From Dinochytrium kinnereticum (lineage: Eukaryota; Chytridiomycota; Chytridiomycetes; Chytridiales; Chytridiaceae): DNA of 45,356 nucleotides. Each line of letters begins with the position of its first letter. The first letter of the stretch is position 1. Under the pieces are notes generated by a model. It searched no databases and was not told where the DNA came from. It saw nothing but the letters and a program-made list of their open reading frames with translations. Both the position numbers and the translations under genes were made by a program. The DNA lies in contig JADGJT010000128.1 in NCBI GenBank assembly GCA_027604005.1, positions 4,792 through 50,147 of the forward strand, in the 5' to 3' direction. Below are positions 9,404-19,049 of this stretch, one piece after another.

Positions 9404-10569
9404 GTCGCATAAGATGAGGGTGGGGAAGGTCAGCGGCTCATCCTCAAGAGTTCGCACATCTCCTCCAGATCCACCGACAGTGGAGTCCAACTGCAGGAAT
9501 TCCCGTCCATATTCAGTCAATGCGATTACGCTGCTCACCCTTACGCTCCACGATGGGGATCTCCCTCTTGTCCAAGCCCACAGTCGTCGTCTTGTATTGG
9601 GGCATTCGCGGTTTTTCGAAATGAAAAAAAGTAATGCTTGTTTTCCCGTTACTCCGAGCAACAGCGCGTCAGCATTGCGTTCAAGCGCCACTTGGCTCCA
9701 TTTATTGGCATCATGAGACGAACCCCATCACAGAAACAGCTTCTCGAGTTCATGCTGAATGGGAGGCCGTTCAGTTAATGCATTCACACGCCGCGAATAA
9801 TGATCGTTAATGGCAGCTGCTACACTATCATGATGTGACGGGTACAAATGCTCCGATGAGGGTGCTGATTATCTCGCTTAGGCTTAATAGGACGAAAAGC
9901 TTCTGGCAGAATGTGAAAACCTTTTTCGCATCAAAAGGACAGAGCAAAGTGGCGCTTTCGTTATGCATTCCCACCCGCCTGACGCCAGAGCGATATACAA
10001 ATAGTAGACAGACTTCAGTACTGTGAGCAACATTGGACAAGTCGACGACAACCAATCAACAAATGCTCGTCAGCTGGGGACAAAACTAAAGGGACCTGAT
10101 GGAGTCTTCGTAGCATTAATACGTCTGGGTCTGTCGTGTAGTTGGTTCCACAACAACAAGACATGGCATTATTCTCCGAGATCTCAAAGACCCTCCGAGG
10201 TCAGGAATTGCGGGCAGAGCTGAATCAAGTGAGAAGCGGCAGCTCTTATTTCAGAATCACAGATGTGGCCCCGTCGCAGGAGGCACCTCAGCCATCCGTC
10301 GTGTCTCAGGGATGAGCGCCAACACCTCCTCCTGACAAAAAACCGAAAATTCTTCAATAACAATTATTATTAAATACTGCAACAAAATCCGCTGCTTGGA
10401 GCTTCAACCTCAGTCGCTCCCCTCATTCAACCACTCGCCCGTCTCGCTTCTCGATCCACCAACTCTTTGTTCAGAGGCCCATCGCATCGGAAGAGAGATA
10501 TACCTGGCTGACTGAGTGCCGCACCCTTTCTCCTTGTTACCACACGTCCACCGCCAATTCACTTTATCC
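9404..10569. other. Divergent intergenic region between PHS1 (-) and the WD40 gene (+)
   Basis: No firm gene. It holds the possible extra 5' exon of PHS1 (9605-9539, minus) and a 50-codon plus-strand frame at 10163-10315, listed separately. Minus-strand frames at 9828-10055 and 9404-9691 are open but show no recognisable domain. The right end is the CT-rich leader of the WD40 gene. Confidence 0.4.
10163..10315 (+). CDS. Possible 50-residue small protein or upstream ORF
   Basis: Not recognised. The frame begins MALFSEISKTLRGQELRAEL, an amphipathic basic helix, and ends in a Pro/Gln/Ser-rich tail (SQEAPQPSVVSQG). The ATG has G at -3 and G at +4. AT-rich DNA with poly(A)-like sequence follows at about 10355-10380, which would suit a tiny gene. 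It lies 255 bp before the WD40 start, so it could also be an upstream ORF in that transcript, or chance. Confidence 0.2.
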   Translation: MALFSEISKTLRGQELRAELNQVRSGSSYFRITDVAPSQEAPQPSVVSQG

Positions 10570-11897
10570 ATGACGGCCAGCGATCCCAACGCGCTGATCC
10601 TCCAGGTTGATCCCAAGAGGGTCCTTGCAGGGCATTCGAACACTGTCTCTGCGCTCTGCGTCACTGGTGGAAGGCTTTACTCTGCCTCAAAGGATGCGAC
10701 CATCAAGGTGAGCCTTCTGCTGTCTTTCTGTTTGGCTGGCATACCTGCACGCTGCATTCACCAAACAACCAAACATCGTGCTCAGCATGGGAAAGCATGA
10801 CTCTCAGACAAAGTTTTTCTTTTATCCCTGCGCATATCTTGCGGATGGTGTTTTTTTCTTCCTTTTAAGCAGCTCGCCCTTTAACCCAAATTCAACCAAT
10901 TTTGCAGGAATGGGACCTCCACACAGGCGAGTGCCTCCGCACATTCGTTGGCCACACGCGCTGGGTCCGCGCCATTACTGCTGGTGCTGGACGCCTTTTC
11001 TCAGGTTCTTGGGATGACACGGTTCGCGAGTGGGACCTCGAGACTGGCGAGTGCGTCCGCGTTTTCGAAGGCGCGCATGAGCTCGGTATCAACGCTGTCG
11101 TCGTCGATGAGGAGGGCGGAAGGCTCTATTCTGGCTCAGACGACAGGACAATTGCCGTATATGACCTTCGTACAGGAGAGACAGTTGACTCCTGGGCTGG
11201 GTATGGGTCTGGAAGCATATCTTGCCTTGCCATTGTCAATGTTCCTGGGCTCGTTGCCTCTCAGGATGGCGATGCGGGGGCATTTTCAGCAGGTTTCCTG
11301 GCTTCCGGTGCGTCGGACGGGTCTGTTTGCTTGTGGGACCTAGCCACGGGCCACTGCATCGAGTCGCTAGTCGCATCCACGCACGAGGTCACTTCCCTTT
11401 ACTGCCTCGGTACTCGCCTCTACGCCGCGGGTAATGACCGTGTTATCCACGAGTGGGATCTTCTTTCTGCCGGGAGTGGCTCTCTGAGTGAGTCTCGCTC
11501 ATTTCGTGGTCACTCTGGCTACGTCTCTTCCCTTATTGGGTCGCTCGGCTCAGGCGCCTTCTCCACCTCGCACCCCTCTTCCGTCACCGCTACCTCCGAT
11601 GCGCCCTCAGAGTCTTTATCACCAGGAGAGCTTCCGGGCGGGCCTCGCGTGTTTTCTGGGTCTTGGGATGGGACTGTTCGAGTCTGGGATTTGGTGACTG
11701 GGAAGACTATTGCCGCCATTGCTGCGCATGACAAGTCGATCAATGCACTTGCGCTTGCCTCTTTTGGACCCGAAGTATCTGAGGAGGCGGCCGAATCTGA
11801 GTCAGCTGAGGCTGATGGTGGCCTGGTGACGCACCTTTTGTTTACTGGATCTGGGGATGGGACAATTAAGGCTTGGGACCTTGGTTCGTTCGCCTAA
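10570..11897 (+). CDS. WD40-repeat beta-propeller protein
   Basis: Two exons, 10570-10707 and 10908-11897, joined in phase 0; 375 residues. WD repeats are clear: LAGHSNTVSALCV..ASKDATIKEWDL, FVGHTRWVRAI..GSWDDTVREWDL, GSDDRTIAVYDL, GASDGSVCLWDL, AAGNDRVIHEWDL, GSWDGTVRVWDL and GSGDGTIKAWDL, making seven blades. The pattern 'W/YDL.TGE' at each blade end resembles F-box/WD and TRAF/WD propellers, but no F-box or other domain precedes the propeller. The last two blades carry Ser/Glu-rich loops. Role: protein-protein scaffold; the partner cannot be told. The frame ends four codons after the last blade (GSFA). A GT donor inside those codons (11884) could instead join the CCCH exon at 12701 in phase. 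Confidence 0.9.
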
Positions 11898-12700
11898 TGC
11901 TTCTTTTGCTTGGTCTTTGTTTTGCGTCATCTTAGGAGGTCGTTCTGCCCTCTTGGTTCACTGTTGTTATATGTTAACGTTCCTTTTCAATGTCTCGGAG
12001 TTTTTTGCTCTTTTCCGTCTTTGTTCCTTCAACACCTGTTTTGTTTATTGCCTCTTTTGCTTGCTCTTGAAAACCTATCGTCACTTTGTTTTTGACCCCA
12101 TTACGTTTTCAGCCGCTTCTTTTTAGACAGAGTTTGTTTGTTTAAATGATTTTCGCTCGTTCTTGGCTTTGATGCCGTAGATGCTTGTTCGGGTTGCAAT
12201 CAGTCTTTTTAGTGTGCCAGCCTTTTTCCTTGACCTTTTGTATGTGCTTCCCCTCCTCTCTCCTTACTAGACTCTCTGTCCGCGCCCCCTATTCCTCTTG
12301 TTCATCCCTTCTTTTTTCATGATAGAGTCGGGATAGAGCGGAGTAGTGGCTGACTATGCTCTTTATCCTTTTATTGCGCGCACGCTTTAACTTTAATCCT
12401 TTTTTTTTTCTTCTTCCTCTCGGTCTTAAATAAAAGGAGGATGGTTCCCACGTCCTCTTTTGTTTCTTCCCCTGATTTCTGTTTGCATGTTTTTCTTCCT
12501 CATTTATTTGGTGTCGGATGTTATCTTGGTTGGCATGCTATTTCTTCTATTGGGGCTTTACATCTTTAGATCACTTTTAACTTTTCATCTTCTTGTCCCT
12601 CTTTTCCCCCTTTACCGCAACCACATGCTACGTCTTGATTTTCGTTTGAACATAAACACCTAACCTCTATCTTTTCTCTTCCTTTCACACAACAAAAAAG
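11898..12700. other. T-rich intergenic sequence or long intron between WD40 and CCCH exons
   Basis: About 800 bp, very T/C-rich on the plus strand. It ends in a strong 3' splice site for the CCCH exon: ACCTAACC branch site, pyrimidine tract and AAAAAAG at 12700. An AATAAAA at about 12428 could be the poly(A) signal of the WD40 gene. The small hydrophobic frames here (11857-12126, 12460-12663) are low-complexity Phe/Leu/Ser and are not supported. Confidence 0.45.
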
Positions 12701-13143
12701 GCACTCTCCCTCCCGATACCCAAGGCACCATTTCTGCCCCAATTCCCACCCCCTTTATCGATCATGCCCCATTTCACCACCCCGTATACCAGCAGCCACC
12801 CCCCGTACAACATGCCCGCCCGTCCTACCGCCCGCAGCCTCGACCCAACAATGGCCCTTCCACCTCCAATGGCGAAGCCCCACGTCTCTGTAGATTCTTC
12901 CAGAGAGGCGAGTGTAAGTTTGGAGATGGCTGCCGAAACCTTCATGTAATTGACGCTCCGCAACAAATGGGGTACGGCGGAGGCCCTGGGTTTGGAGGGC
13001 CTGGGTTCCAGGGGCAGATGCCGCCCCCCGGTGGAGGGTTTTATAGACCACCGCCCCCGGGTGGAATGCAGCATCCGCATATGGGATATGGAGGGGGTGG
13101 TGGTGGAGGGTATGGGTACGGACGGGATGTGTGGGATGAGTAG
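12701..13143 (+). CDS. CCCH zinc-finger exon with Pro- and Gly-rich flanks (3' exon, start not resolved)
   Basis: A 146-codon 3' exon ending at TAG 13141-13143. The only in-frame ATGs lie after the finger, so at least one upstream exon is required (entering phase 1). The finger is C-x7-C-x5-C-x3-H at 12889-12945 (CRFFQRGECKFGDGCRNLH), the RNA-binding CCCH type. Before it is a Pro/Gln/His-rich region; after it a Gly/Met/Pro-rich tail (PPPGGGFYRPPPPGG, GGGGGGGYGYGRDVWDE). This layout is typical of small RNA-binding proteins. Two upstream partners fit the phase: the last codons of the WD40 gene (donor at 11884), which would give a WD40-CCCH fusion, or a short exon at 12441-12510. Confidence 0.6.
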
Positions 13144-13716
13144 ACTTCGGTCAGGCGGTGTAGTTTTTCTCTAATTTCTTTTTTTGTGGGAAGTCCCACG
13201 CATATTCTTTTTCCTATATCTTGCTGTTATGGTGGTCCCCCGGATTTGATGGTCAGCCGAGGTTTTGTATCGCTGTTAAAGCGCTTCCTATGCTGTTGGT
13301 GACCTTTATATTACCTGCTGTGATTCCCTTTGGTTCTATTCATTTCGTTCGTGGCTTCGCGATCTTGCGTTAAACACCTCCCCACTTTTCTCTTTTCTAC
13401 AAAGATGTTTTTTTTCTTTCTTCTACTAGTTTTCTGCTTTTTCATCGCTGGAGATGTTGAATTGCTTGATTGAAATTTATCCTATCTTATTGGTTTCTGC
13501 GCTTTTGGTTCTTTGCTAGTGTTATGGTCTCAACAGTCTTTTCATGATCTACGAGGTACCTCGCAAATCAGCGCCTGGCCATCTCAAGGATTAGTTTGGT
13601 GTTACCCGAAAATTAAGGCCTCCTAAACCCACAACAAACTCAACGCAAAGGGTTGAGTCGAATTAGGACATCCCCCACTACGAACAACATCCTTCCGCCG
13701 TCAATCTTCGAAATTC
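13144..13716. other. Intergenic between the CCCH exon and Rab18, carrying an acyl-CoA dehydrogenase relic
   Basis: No intact gene. It contains the broken copy of the acyl-CoA dehydrogenase last exon at 13501-13596 (listed separately). The Rab18 leader occupies the right end. Confidence 0.6.
13501..13596 (+). pseudogene. Relic of the last intron/exon boundary of the acyl-CoA dehydrogenase gene
   Basis: This stretch aligns base for base with 18193-18288: the end of the last intron (TGGTTCTTTGCTA.TGTTA.GGT), the AACAG acceptor, and the first ~60 bases of the last exon (CATGATCTACGAG, CTCGCAAAT, CAGCGCCT). Differences are substitutions plus a 2-base insertion and two 1-base deletions that destroy the reading frame. 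Homology stops abruptly on both sides. Because intron sequence is included, it arose by DNA duplication or rearrangement and not from mRNA. Confidence 0.85.
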
Positions 13717-15262
13717 ATGTCCGCCCCTGCTGCCGACAGGGACACGGTGGCGACCTTTAAACTGCTGTTGATCGGTGACTCTGGGACCGGAAAGTCCAGC
13801 TTGCTCTTGAGGTTTACCGATGATACCTGGCTGCAGCCTGATGAAGTTTCGGCAACTATTGGTGCGTTGTTGAGTTTTCTGTGGATTTGCTTAGTGAAAG
13901 GGAGGAGGTGGCCGGCCTTGAGATTTTGGGTGGGGGAATGTTAAATATACCTTCCCTGTTGGATCTGGTTTTTTCGTGGGAGGGGGTTGGCGATGAAAAG
14001 AAAGTTGTATAGGGGCTTTAGTATGCTCACTTCATGTACCGAGATGTCCGATTAGGATGGAATACTCACTTTTGCTTGTGCCGCCCAATCGAAATATGGG
14101 GGCTGAAGTCACTTGAGAAAACTCTGGACGCCGTTGATGAAAGACGGATGTTATGAGAGAAATGAGGGGATTAGGCTTCTTGACCTTCATTCTCCCCTTT
14201 TTTTCTTGAGGTTGGGGTGGTTAGGAGAGGGTTTCGAAAATTCGCTATTTTTATGAGTATTGGAGGGCTGTGTATCTTATTTTGTTCATTCCACCGCATT
14301 AATAATTCATAGGATTGTTGTTATTGACCCTTGATTTCTTCTTTAATCTGCAGGCGTCGACTTCAAGGTTAAGACCATCGACGTTGATTCAAAAAAATAC
14401 AAGCTGACTATCTGGGTGAGCATTGACACACTTTCATTTTCCCCCTGAGTTTTATGTTCGCATTTTTTTTTCTTTTCTTTATTGTATTTTGGCTCGATCG
14501 CCTCTCGCTTCATGATAGAAATCACATTCCTGAATAATTGGTTTTTTAGGATACTGCTGGACAGGAACGATTCCGGACGTTGACATCGAGTTACTACCGT
14601 GGCGCGCAGGGCGTGATCCTAGGTAACATGCAGCCTCCTAAACTGTCTTGTCCCGTTTGTTTTCTTGATTCTTCGCTCGATTCTTCTCTGGATTCCTGTT
14701 TGTTTTACCCTAACCTATTGCCAATACTTTCCGACCCTCCTTTTCTATTTGCCGTAAACTATTTTAAACCCAGTTTACGACGTCTCGAACCGTCAGACTT
14801 TTGAACACCTTCAACTCTGGTTTACCGAGCTCGAGACATACTCCTCCTCCCGAGATGTTATCAAGATGGTTGTCGGCAACAAGTCTGATAAGGACGCTTC
14901 CGGTGTTCGGGAGGTGACGAGGAAGGAGGGAGAGGCCTTTGCAAGGAAGCTTGGGACCCTGTTTGTCGAGACCAGCGCAAAGACTAAGAGTGGTGTCAAA
15001 GATGCTTTTGTGGAGGTTGTTAGGAAGGTGGGTGATGTTTTCTCTTCTTATTTTGTGTTGGTTTTGGTTTTGATGCATGAAGAGGCTTTGATCTTGAGCG
15101 TTGCTGGCATCGTCTAACAGTCCTTTTTTAAATATTATAATCTGGAAGATCATCGAAACCCCCGATCTATGGCAAAAATCACAGACCACAAGGCCAGGCA
15201 ACGTGTCTGTAACGGTTGGCGGTCCACAGGATCAAGGATCGAGCGATTCTTGCTCCTGTTAA
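13717..15262 (+). CDS. RAB18: Rab18-type small GTPase
   Basis: Five exons: 13717-13861, 14354-14415, 14550-14622, 14774-15027, 15149-15262; 215 residues. GTPase motifs are complete: P-loop GDSGTGKSS, switch I and [15 protein letters not shown] effector region ([15 protein letters not shown]), [37 protein letters not shown] and ETSAKT. The combination [21 protein letters not shown] and KIIETPDLW is typical of Rab18, as opposed to Rab1 or Rab8. The C-terminus is Cys-Ser-Cys, a CxC double-geranylgeranylation site. In animals Rab18 acts at the ER and lipid droplets; that role here is inferred. The first intron (492 bp) is long for this window. Confidence 0.95.
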
Positions 15263-16100
15263 CCAACTTTTTCATAGACCTTAAACCCTATTCCCTACTA
15301 GCCTAAATGACTCCGTTAACGAGCCGTTGTTTTTTTCACCATCAAAACCCCTCTGTCGACTATTTGTAGTTTGTCGCCAGAAACCTACCTTACCCGCCCA
15401 TACCTTTACGTTCATCCGACTTGCAGAGTATTGTTGTTGAGTTTCGTGCTGCTTTCTTGTTATTTTATTTTATTTTTTTGTGCATGGCGCGCGCGGCCTT
15501 CTCCCCACAACATGCTCTCTTCCTTTGCCGCGGCCTTCTCCCCACAACATGCTCTCTTCCTTTCCCGCCCCGTTGCCGTCGCGGTGAGGCCGTCGCTGCA
15601 GGGTGCGTGGCAAAAGACAATTGCTTGCTTGAGGTTGATTGAAAAATTGTCTTGAATGACCTTCCGTAAATGCCCGAGGCCTGTGAGCCTGTGACATCAT
15701 CTGGCGCGCCTGCTGAGAGAGATCTGAAGTCGCGTCCCGTCGCCACGACGCGCTGGCGGCAAGTCCCCATCACGCGTCAATCCAGAGGAACGGGGGTGCG
15801 CTTGCTGCCCAGGCAATGTATGGCACAGCGCACAACGTCTCTAGTCGCTCTCACGCCCTCACGCACACTGGCTGCAAAGGCAGTTGGTCTCCGGTCGTTG
15901 AAAGCGCGTCGTCCGCTCAACCATCCGTCCTCTTCGTCAGCAGAGCCAGCGCTAACCCCCCCATTCTCATCCCTGCGCGCATCAATTCGACCCCGCGTGC
16001 CCAGAAATCCAAATTCAATTTTCGGCAACAATCAAAAGGGAAAAAAAAGATCTCAACCTCACTCACCCCTTTCACCTTACACCCACTCACTTGAGCAGCA
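15263..16100. other. Intergenic between Rab18 and the acyl-CoA dehydrogenase
   Basis: No gene is supported. It holds a two-copy 37-bp tandem repeat (listed separately), and GC-rich sequence from about 15700 leading into a purine/pyrimidine-rich leader before the ATG at 16101. Overlapping Arg/Ser-rich frames on both strands at 15670-16104 are composition artefacts. Confidence 0.45.
15494..15567. repeat. 37-bp direct tandem repeat, two copies
   Basis: Copies at 15494-15530 and 15531-15567 differ by a single base near the end (TTTGCCG versus TTTCCCG). The unit starts CGGCCTTCTCCCCACAACAT. There is no third copy. It lies in non-coding DNA. Confidence 0.9.
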
Positions 16101-18314
16101 ATGATCTTCCGCTCCCTCGCCGTCATCCGTCAGGCTTCGGCCTCTGCTGCCGTTCGCTCCGTCAGGGGCACCGTGGCCGTCGCGTCCGCTGTGAGTAGCC
16201 TTTTCTGTAGAGAGGATCAAAGGCAGAGGGAGATCAGGCATGGAAAAGGCATCGGTTGGGACGTTTCGAGTTCAGAGGGCTGGAATAGATTGGGGGTTGA
16301 TGATATGTGCTGATCGGATATCTTACTATGTCTTCGGTGTGGAGGCTAAAAGAGGGAGGGAATGGGCTGCATTGCTTGCAGCGATCGTCAGTCTCCTTTG
16401 TGCTGAAATCAGCACAGGCATATTGATGCGGATGTTCTCCTTTCACGTACCCTACTTGATCGATGGGTTTTCTAACCAAGTCCCCTCCTTTTTTTTTCTC
16501 AACTCCCAACGATCCGCCTTCCACTATAGCCCCGCCGTCGCCTCTTTGCCTCCGAGGCTGGCCAGGAGTCTCTCGGAATCGGATTCAGCCTTTCCCCTGA
16601 ACAGCAGGAACTCCAGGACCTTGCTAGAACCTTCACCGCGAAGGAGATCATCCCCAATGCTGCCCACCACGACCGCACCGGGGAGTACCCCACTGAGATC
16701 CTCAAGAAGGTGAGTCGTCTTTCATTCGTGTTTGGTTTAAAAGACTCAATCCTGCTCTCTTCCACTGGAATTTAGGCATGGGAGGTCGGACTTCTCAACA
16801 CCCACGTCCCGGCTGCTTACGGTGGTCTTGGTCTCGGTGTCCTCGACTGCGCCATCATTTCTGAAGAGCTCGCTTACGGGTGCACTGGTATCCAGACTGC
16901 TGCCGAGGCGAACGGTCTTGCTGTGAGTTTCTGAATTTTTGCTATGTTTCTGCGAGAGACTTTGATCCTGTTAACTCGTCCCGTTTGCATGCATTTTTTA
17001 AATTTTATAGGAAGCTCCAGTTATCATTGGTGGAAACGACGCTCAGAAGAAGAAGTACCTTGGCAGGATGACTGAGGAGCCTCTCATGTGCGCCTACTGC
17101 GTCACTGAGCCTATCGCTGGATCTGACGTTGCCGGAATTCAGACCAAGGCCACGAAGAAGGGCGACTCTTGGGTTTTGAACGGGAACAAGATGTGGATCA
17201 CTAACGGTGGGAAGGCCAACTGGTACTTTGTCTTGGCCAAGACAGACCCGGCTGCCAATGCCGGTAAGGCCTTCACTGGGTTCATTGTTGACGGAGACTC
17301 GGCTGGTATCTCTGTTGGTAAGAAGGAGCTCAACATGGGTCAGAAATGCTCTGACACTAGGGGCATTTCGTTTGAGGATGTCATTGTGAAGGATGAGAAC
17401 AGGCTCGGAGATGTTGGAAAGGGATTCTCGCTTGCCATGGGGGCCTTTGACACCACCCGGCCTCTCGTTGCCGCCGCCGCCGTTGGTCTTGCCCGTAGGG
17501 CTTACGAGGAGGCGCTCAAGTACTCTCTTGGTGAGTTTCCCCCGTTGTAATAGACAGGCTCACCTATTCCTCCCTCTTCTCTTTGCCACTTGCTTACCTC
17601 TATCATTACCCCTACCTTACAGAGCGGAAGACGATGGGCAAGCCCATCGCCGAGCACCAGGCCATCGCCTTCATGCTCGCCGACATGGCGATCGGCGTTG
17701 AGGCGTCCCGATCCCTCGTCTGGAAGTCGTCTTGGCTCAGGGACAACGGCCAGCGAAACACCCTCTACGCTTCCATGGCCAAGGCCTTTGCATCTGAGGT
17801 CGCCAACAAGAATGCCGCGGACGCTGTTCAGATCTTTGGTGGAAACGGTTTTAACTCAGAGGTACGTGATTTTCCGGCTGGGTGATTTATGGCTTCCATT
17901 GTGTGGATTTTTTCCAGGAATAGTAGGTTTACCAGATTGCGGTATCTTACTTTTGCGTCTTTTTTTCTTCTTTTTACCTTATCCATAGTATCCCGTTGAG
18001 AAGCTGATGCGTGATGCCAAGTAAGTTCGATTACATTTGATTATTCGCATTGCTTGCTCTCCTTCATACAATTCTCTCAACGTGAAAGCGGTCTGACACT
18101 TTCTTTCTTTATTATGATGACCTTTACCTTCCATCTTCACCGAATAGGAGTAAGTCTACTTCTTTGTCAATTCAATGCCTTCCGAGTTTTTTGCTTTTGG
18201 TTCTTTGCTAATGTTACGGTCTCAACAGTCTTCATGATCTACGAGGGTACCTCGCAAATCCAGCGCCTCATCATCTCGAGGATGGTTATTGATGCCGCAA
18301 AGAAAGGCTTGTAA
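16101..18314 (+). CDS. ACADM: Medium-chain acyl-CoA dehydrogenase, mitochondrial
   Basis: FAD enzyme of mitochondrial beta-oxidation; takes two hydrogens from acyl-CoA and passes electrons to ETF. Exons: 16101-16190, 16530-16709, 16776-16922, 17011-17530, 17623-17861, 17989-18020, 18148-18149, 18229-18314; 431 residues (human MCAD 421). The N-terminus ([20 protein letters not shown]) is an Arg/Ser/Ala mitochondrial presequence. Diagnostic blocks: [89 protein letters not shown] ([20 protein letters not shown]) and [11 protein letters not shown] with the catalytic Glu (about residue 409). Joining 18020 directly to 18229 shifts the frame and loses that Glu. A 2-nt exon 'GA' between AATAG and GTAAGT restores AKIFMIYEG, matching AKIYQIYEG of MCAD. 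Confidence 0.95.
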
Positions 18315-19049
18315 AGAGTGGAAATTGCGATGATAGGTAGTAAAGCATGAAGTTCAAACAAATCTGATCCAATCTCTTCTCGATAGGTTGACTGTCTCAT
18401 AGCCTTTCTCTCTCTTTCCCACCCTCATCGGTTGTTGTTCTTGCTGCTTTGTTTCGCTCCATGCGGGGTTCTTTTCCCTTTGTTTGCGTAGAGATCAGGT
18501 CGAATCCGCCTCACTTTTCCTTCCCTCACGTTTCTTGTCCCTGATCTCTCAGCTATAATTATTAAATGGTTATTTTCGTTCTCGTTGATGAATGCTGCTG
18601 GTATGAGGTGCGAATCCTCTTTTCTGTTTTTTCCAGCTTGCTGTAGTTGATTGATCAGTGAGTCCTCTCTGCCTCGGGTCCGCAGGCCAGTCAGTTGTGT
18701 AGGTTAGGGGTTAAGGAAGAGAGAAAAAAAGGTTATTTGTTGGCGTTTGGGCTCTGCCCGGACCTGTGTCGGAAATCAAAAGATTATTTGATACGCAAAA
18801 CCAATTGGGGTTAAAAAAAAACAGACTGCGACAACTTCAACACCTCTGCCCCTTCCCTGGCCTTTCACGACCCATCGCATCGCCATCCCATCACCCAGCG
18901 AGCGATACGGCACTACACGATAGGATACAGCTCCACGTTGCCATAGAGGAGTTAGGATACACTTCGTCCACTTCGGTTGGGTCCGCTGCAATTCACACCG
19001 TCACTAAACAATCCCTTGTGCATGCAGCTTGCTACCCTTGAATAGAACC
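18315..19049. other. Intergenic between the acyl-CoA dehydrogenase and DHTKD1
   Basis: About 730 bp: the 3' flank of the dehydrogenase gene and the upstream region of DHTKD1. I see no gene, tRNA or repeat. Confidence 0.45.

Noticed and set aside
15465..16126. Arg/Ser-rich frames on both strands before MCAD
   Set aside because: Frames in four readings at once reflect GC-rich composition and the 37-bp repeat; none has a family signature.
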